Source: Ornithodoros turicata
Lineage: Eukaryota > Arthropoda > Arachnida > Ixodida > Argasidae
Length of the DNA: 64,000 bases
Direction of reading: 5' to 3'
Assembly: GCF_037126465.1 (NCBI RefSeq)
Contig: NC_088206.1
Location: forward strand, 74,403,687-74,467,686
Shown here: one piece after another, positions 63,747 through 64,000 of the stretch
How positions within the stretch are numbered: position 1 is the first letter of the stretch
Layout of the letters: each line of letters begins with the position of its first letter
Made by a program: the position numbers and the translations under genes
Notes under the pieces: model-generated
Databases searched by the model: none
What the model saw: the letters and a program-made list of their open reading frames with translations, nothing else
What the model was told of the DNA's origin: nothing

Positions 63747-64000
63747 AAGGGTAGAGTAACATTAACAGTAAAGTAACAGTAGCGCGCAGCGTAATCATTG
63801 ATGAAAGTCAAGTGATAGAGAAATTGTGCTGCGAATCAAAACGCTATCCCACTGTTCCAACGGATGTACAAGAATCGGAGAGTGCGGGCAAGACAGGGCA
63901 AGATGATAACCAACAGCAAATTCCGCCTATTTAAAATGAAGTTGAAATCAAAATACAGGCGGGCTCATCGAGAAATGAAGCTCTGGGGGAACAAGACAAC
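63747..64000 (+). pseudogene. copia pol sequence to window end
   Basis: Pieces such as VTVARSVIIDES recall the VSRDVVFDE segment between integrase and reverse transcriptase in copia elements. Stops are present. The element runs off the window. Confidence 0.5.

Larger units (their letters stand above)
62189..64000 (+). mobile_element. Ty1/copia element, deleted and cut by the window end
   Basis: A probable 129-bp 5' LTR (62189-62317) is followed by ggttatgggccca, a known copia primer site matching an internal part of initiator tRNA-Met. Gag, a protease remnant, the GAG-pre-integrase domain and the first residues of integrase follow, then a jump to sequence typical of the integrase end (GFSETQKGYRVLL, about 63692-63745). 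The window stops before any 3' LTR. Confidence 0.85.

Overview
The window is eukaryotic and reads as an animal genome, most likely arthropod and possibly a tick or other chelicerate. That placement is inference: it rests on a Dnmt3-type de novo DNA methyltransferase gene with GT-AG introns and on the mix of Mag-like Ty3, BEL/Pao, Ty1/copia, CR1/Jockey-like LINE, pogo/Tigger and hAT-like sequences. No bacterial-style gene organisation, rRNA, tRNA or CRISPR array was seen.

The only host gene I can identify is Dnmt3 on the + strand. I place thirteen well-supported exons between 14472 and 55759 and a probable last exon ending at 60332. They encode, in order, a PWWP domain, a linker, a cysteine-rich ADD domain and the methyltransferase catalytic domain with motifs I, IV, VI and VIII. 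Codon phases match at every junction. Five introns are only about 50 to 60 nt. The others are 1.9 to 10.1 kb and are filled largely with transposons. Two tentative exons (56504, 59841) and the last exon (60190) are strongly diverged.

Layout: 1-398 unassigned flank. 399-7968 first Mag-like Ty3 element (here M1), disrupted by two insertions, one in the reverse transcriptase and one before the integrase. 8394-9300 old gag relic. 9653-10486 hAT-like non-autonomous element. 12110-12700 LINE 3' end on the minus strand. 13021-13555 degenerate 208-bp tandem repeat. 14472-20159 Dnmt3 PWWP and linker exons. 20336-21780 array of 216-bp repeats. 22606-23478 TA-flanked inverted-repeat element. 24672-26463 pogo/Tigger transposase relic holding a solo LTR of the M family. 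27433-32547 two ADD exons with inverted-repeat elements between them. 33960-36150 BEL/Pao relic (minus). 36880-40255 LINE relic (plus). 40519-45524 catalytic exons. 46439-53875 second Mag-like element (M2) with a third, deleted LTR element (M3) inserted antisense. 55674-60332 Dnmt3 3' exons. 60440-60970 Ty3-type integrase relic (minus). 62189-64000 a Ty1/copia element, internally deleted and cut by the window edge.

M1 and M2 have separate target sites but share several inactivating changes, so they probably derive from an already defective parent copied in trans. All transposon genes here look broken. Dnmt3 keeps its catalytic and zinc-binding residues as far as the motif VIII exon, so the 5' two thirds of the gene look functional.
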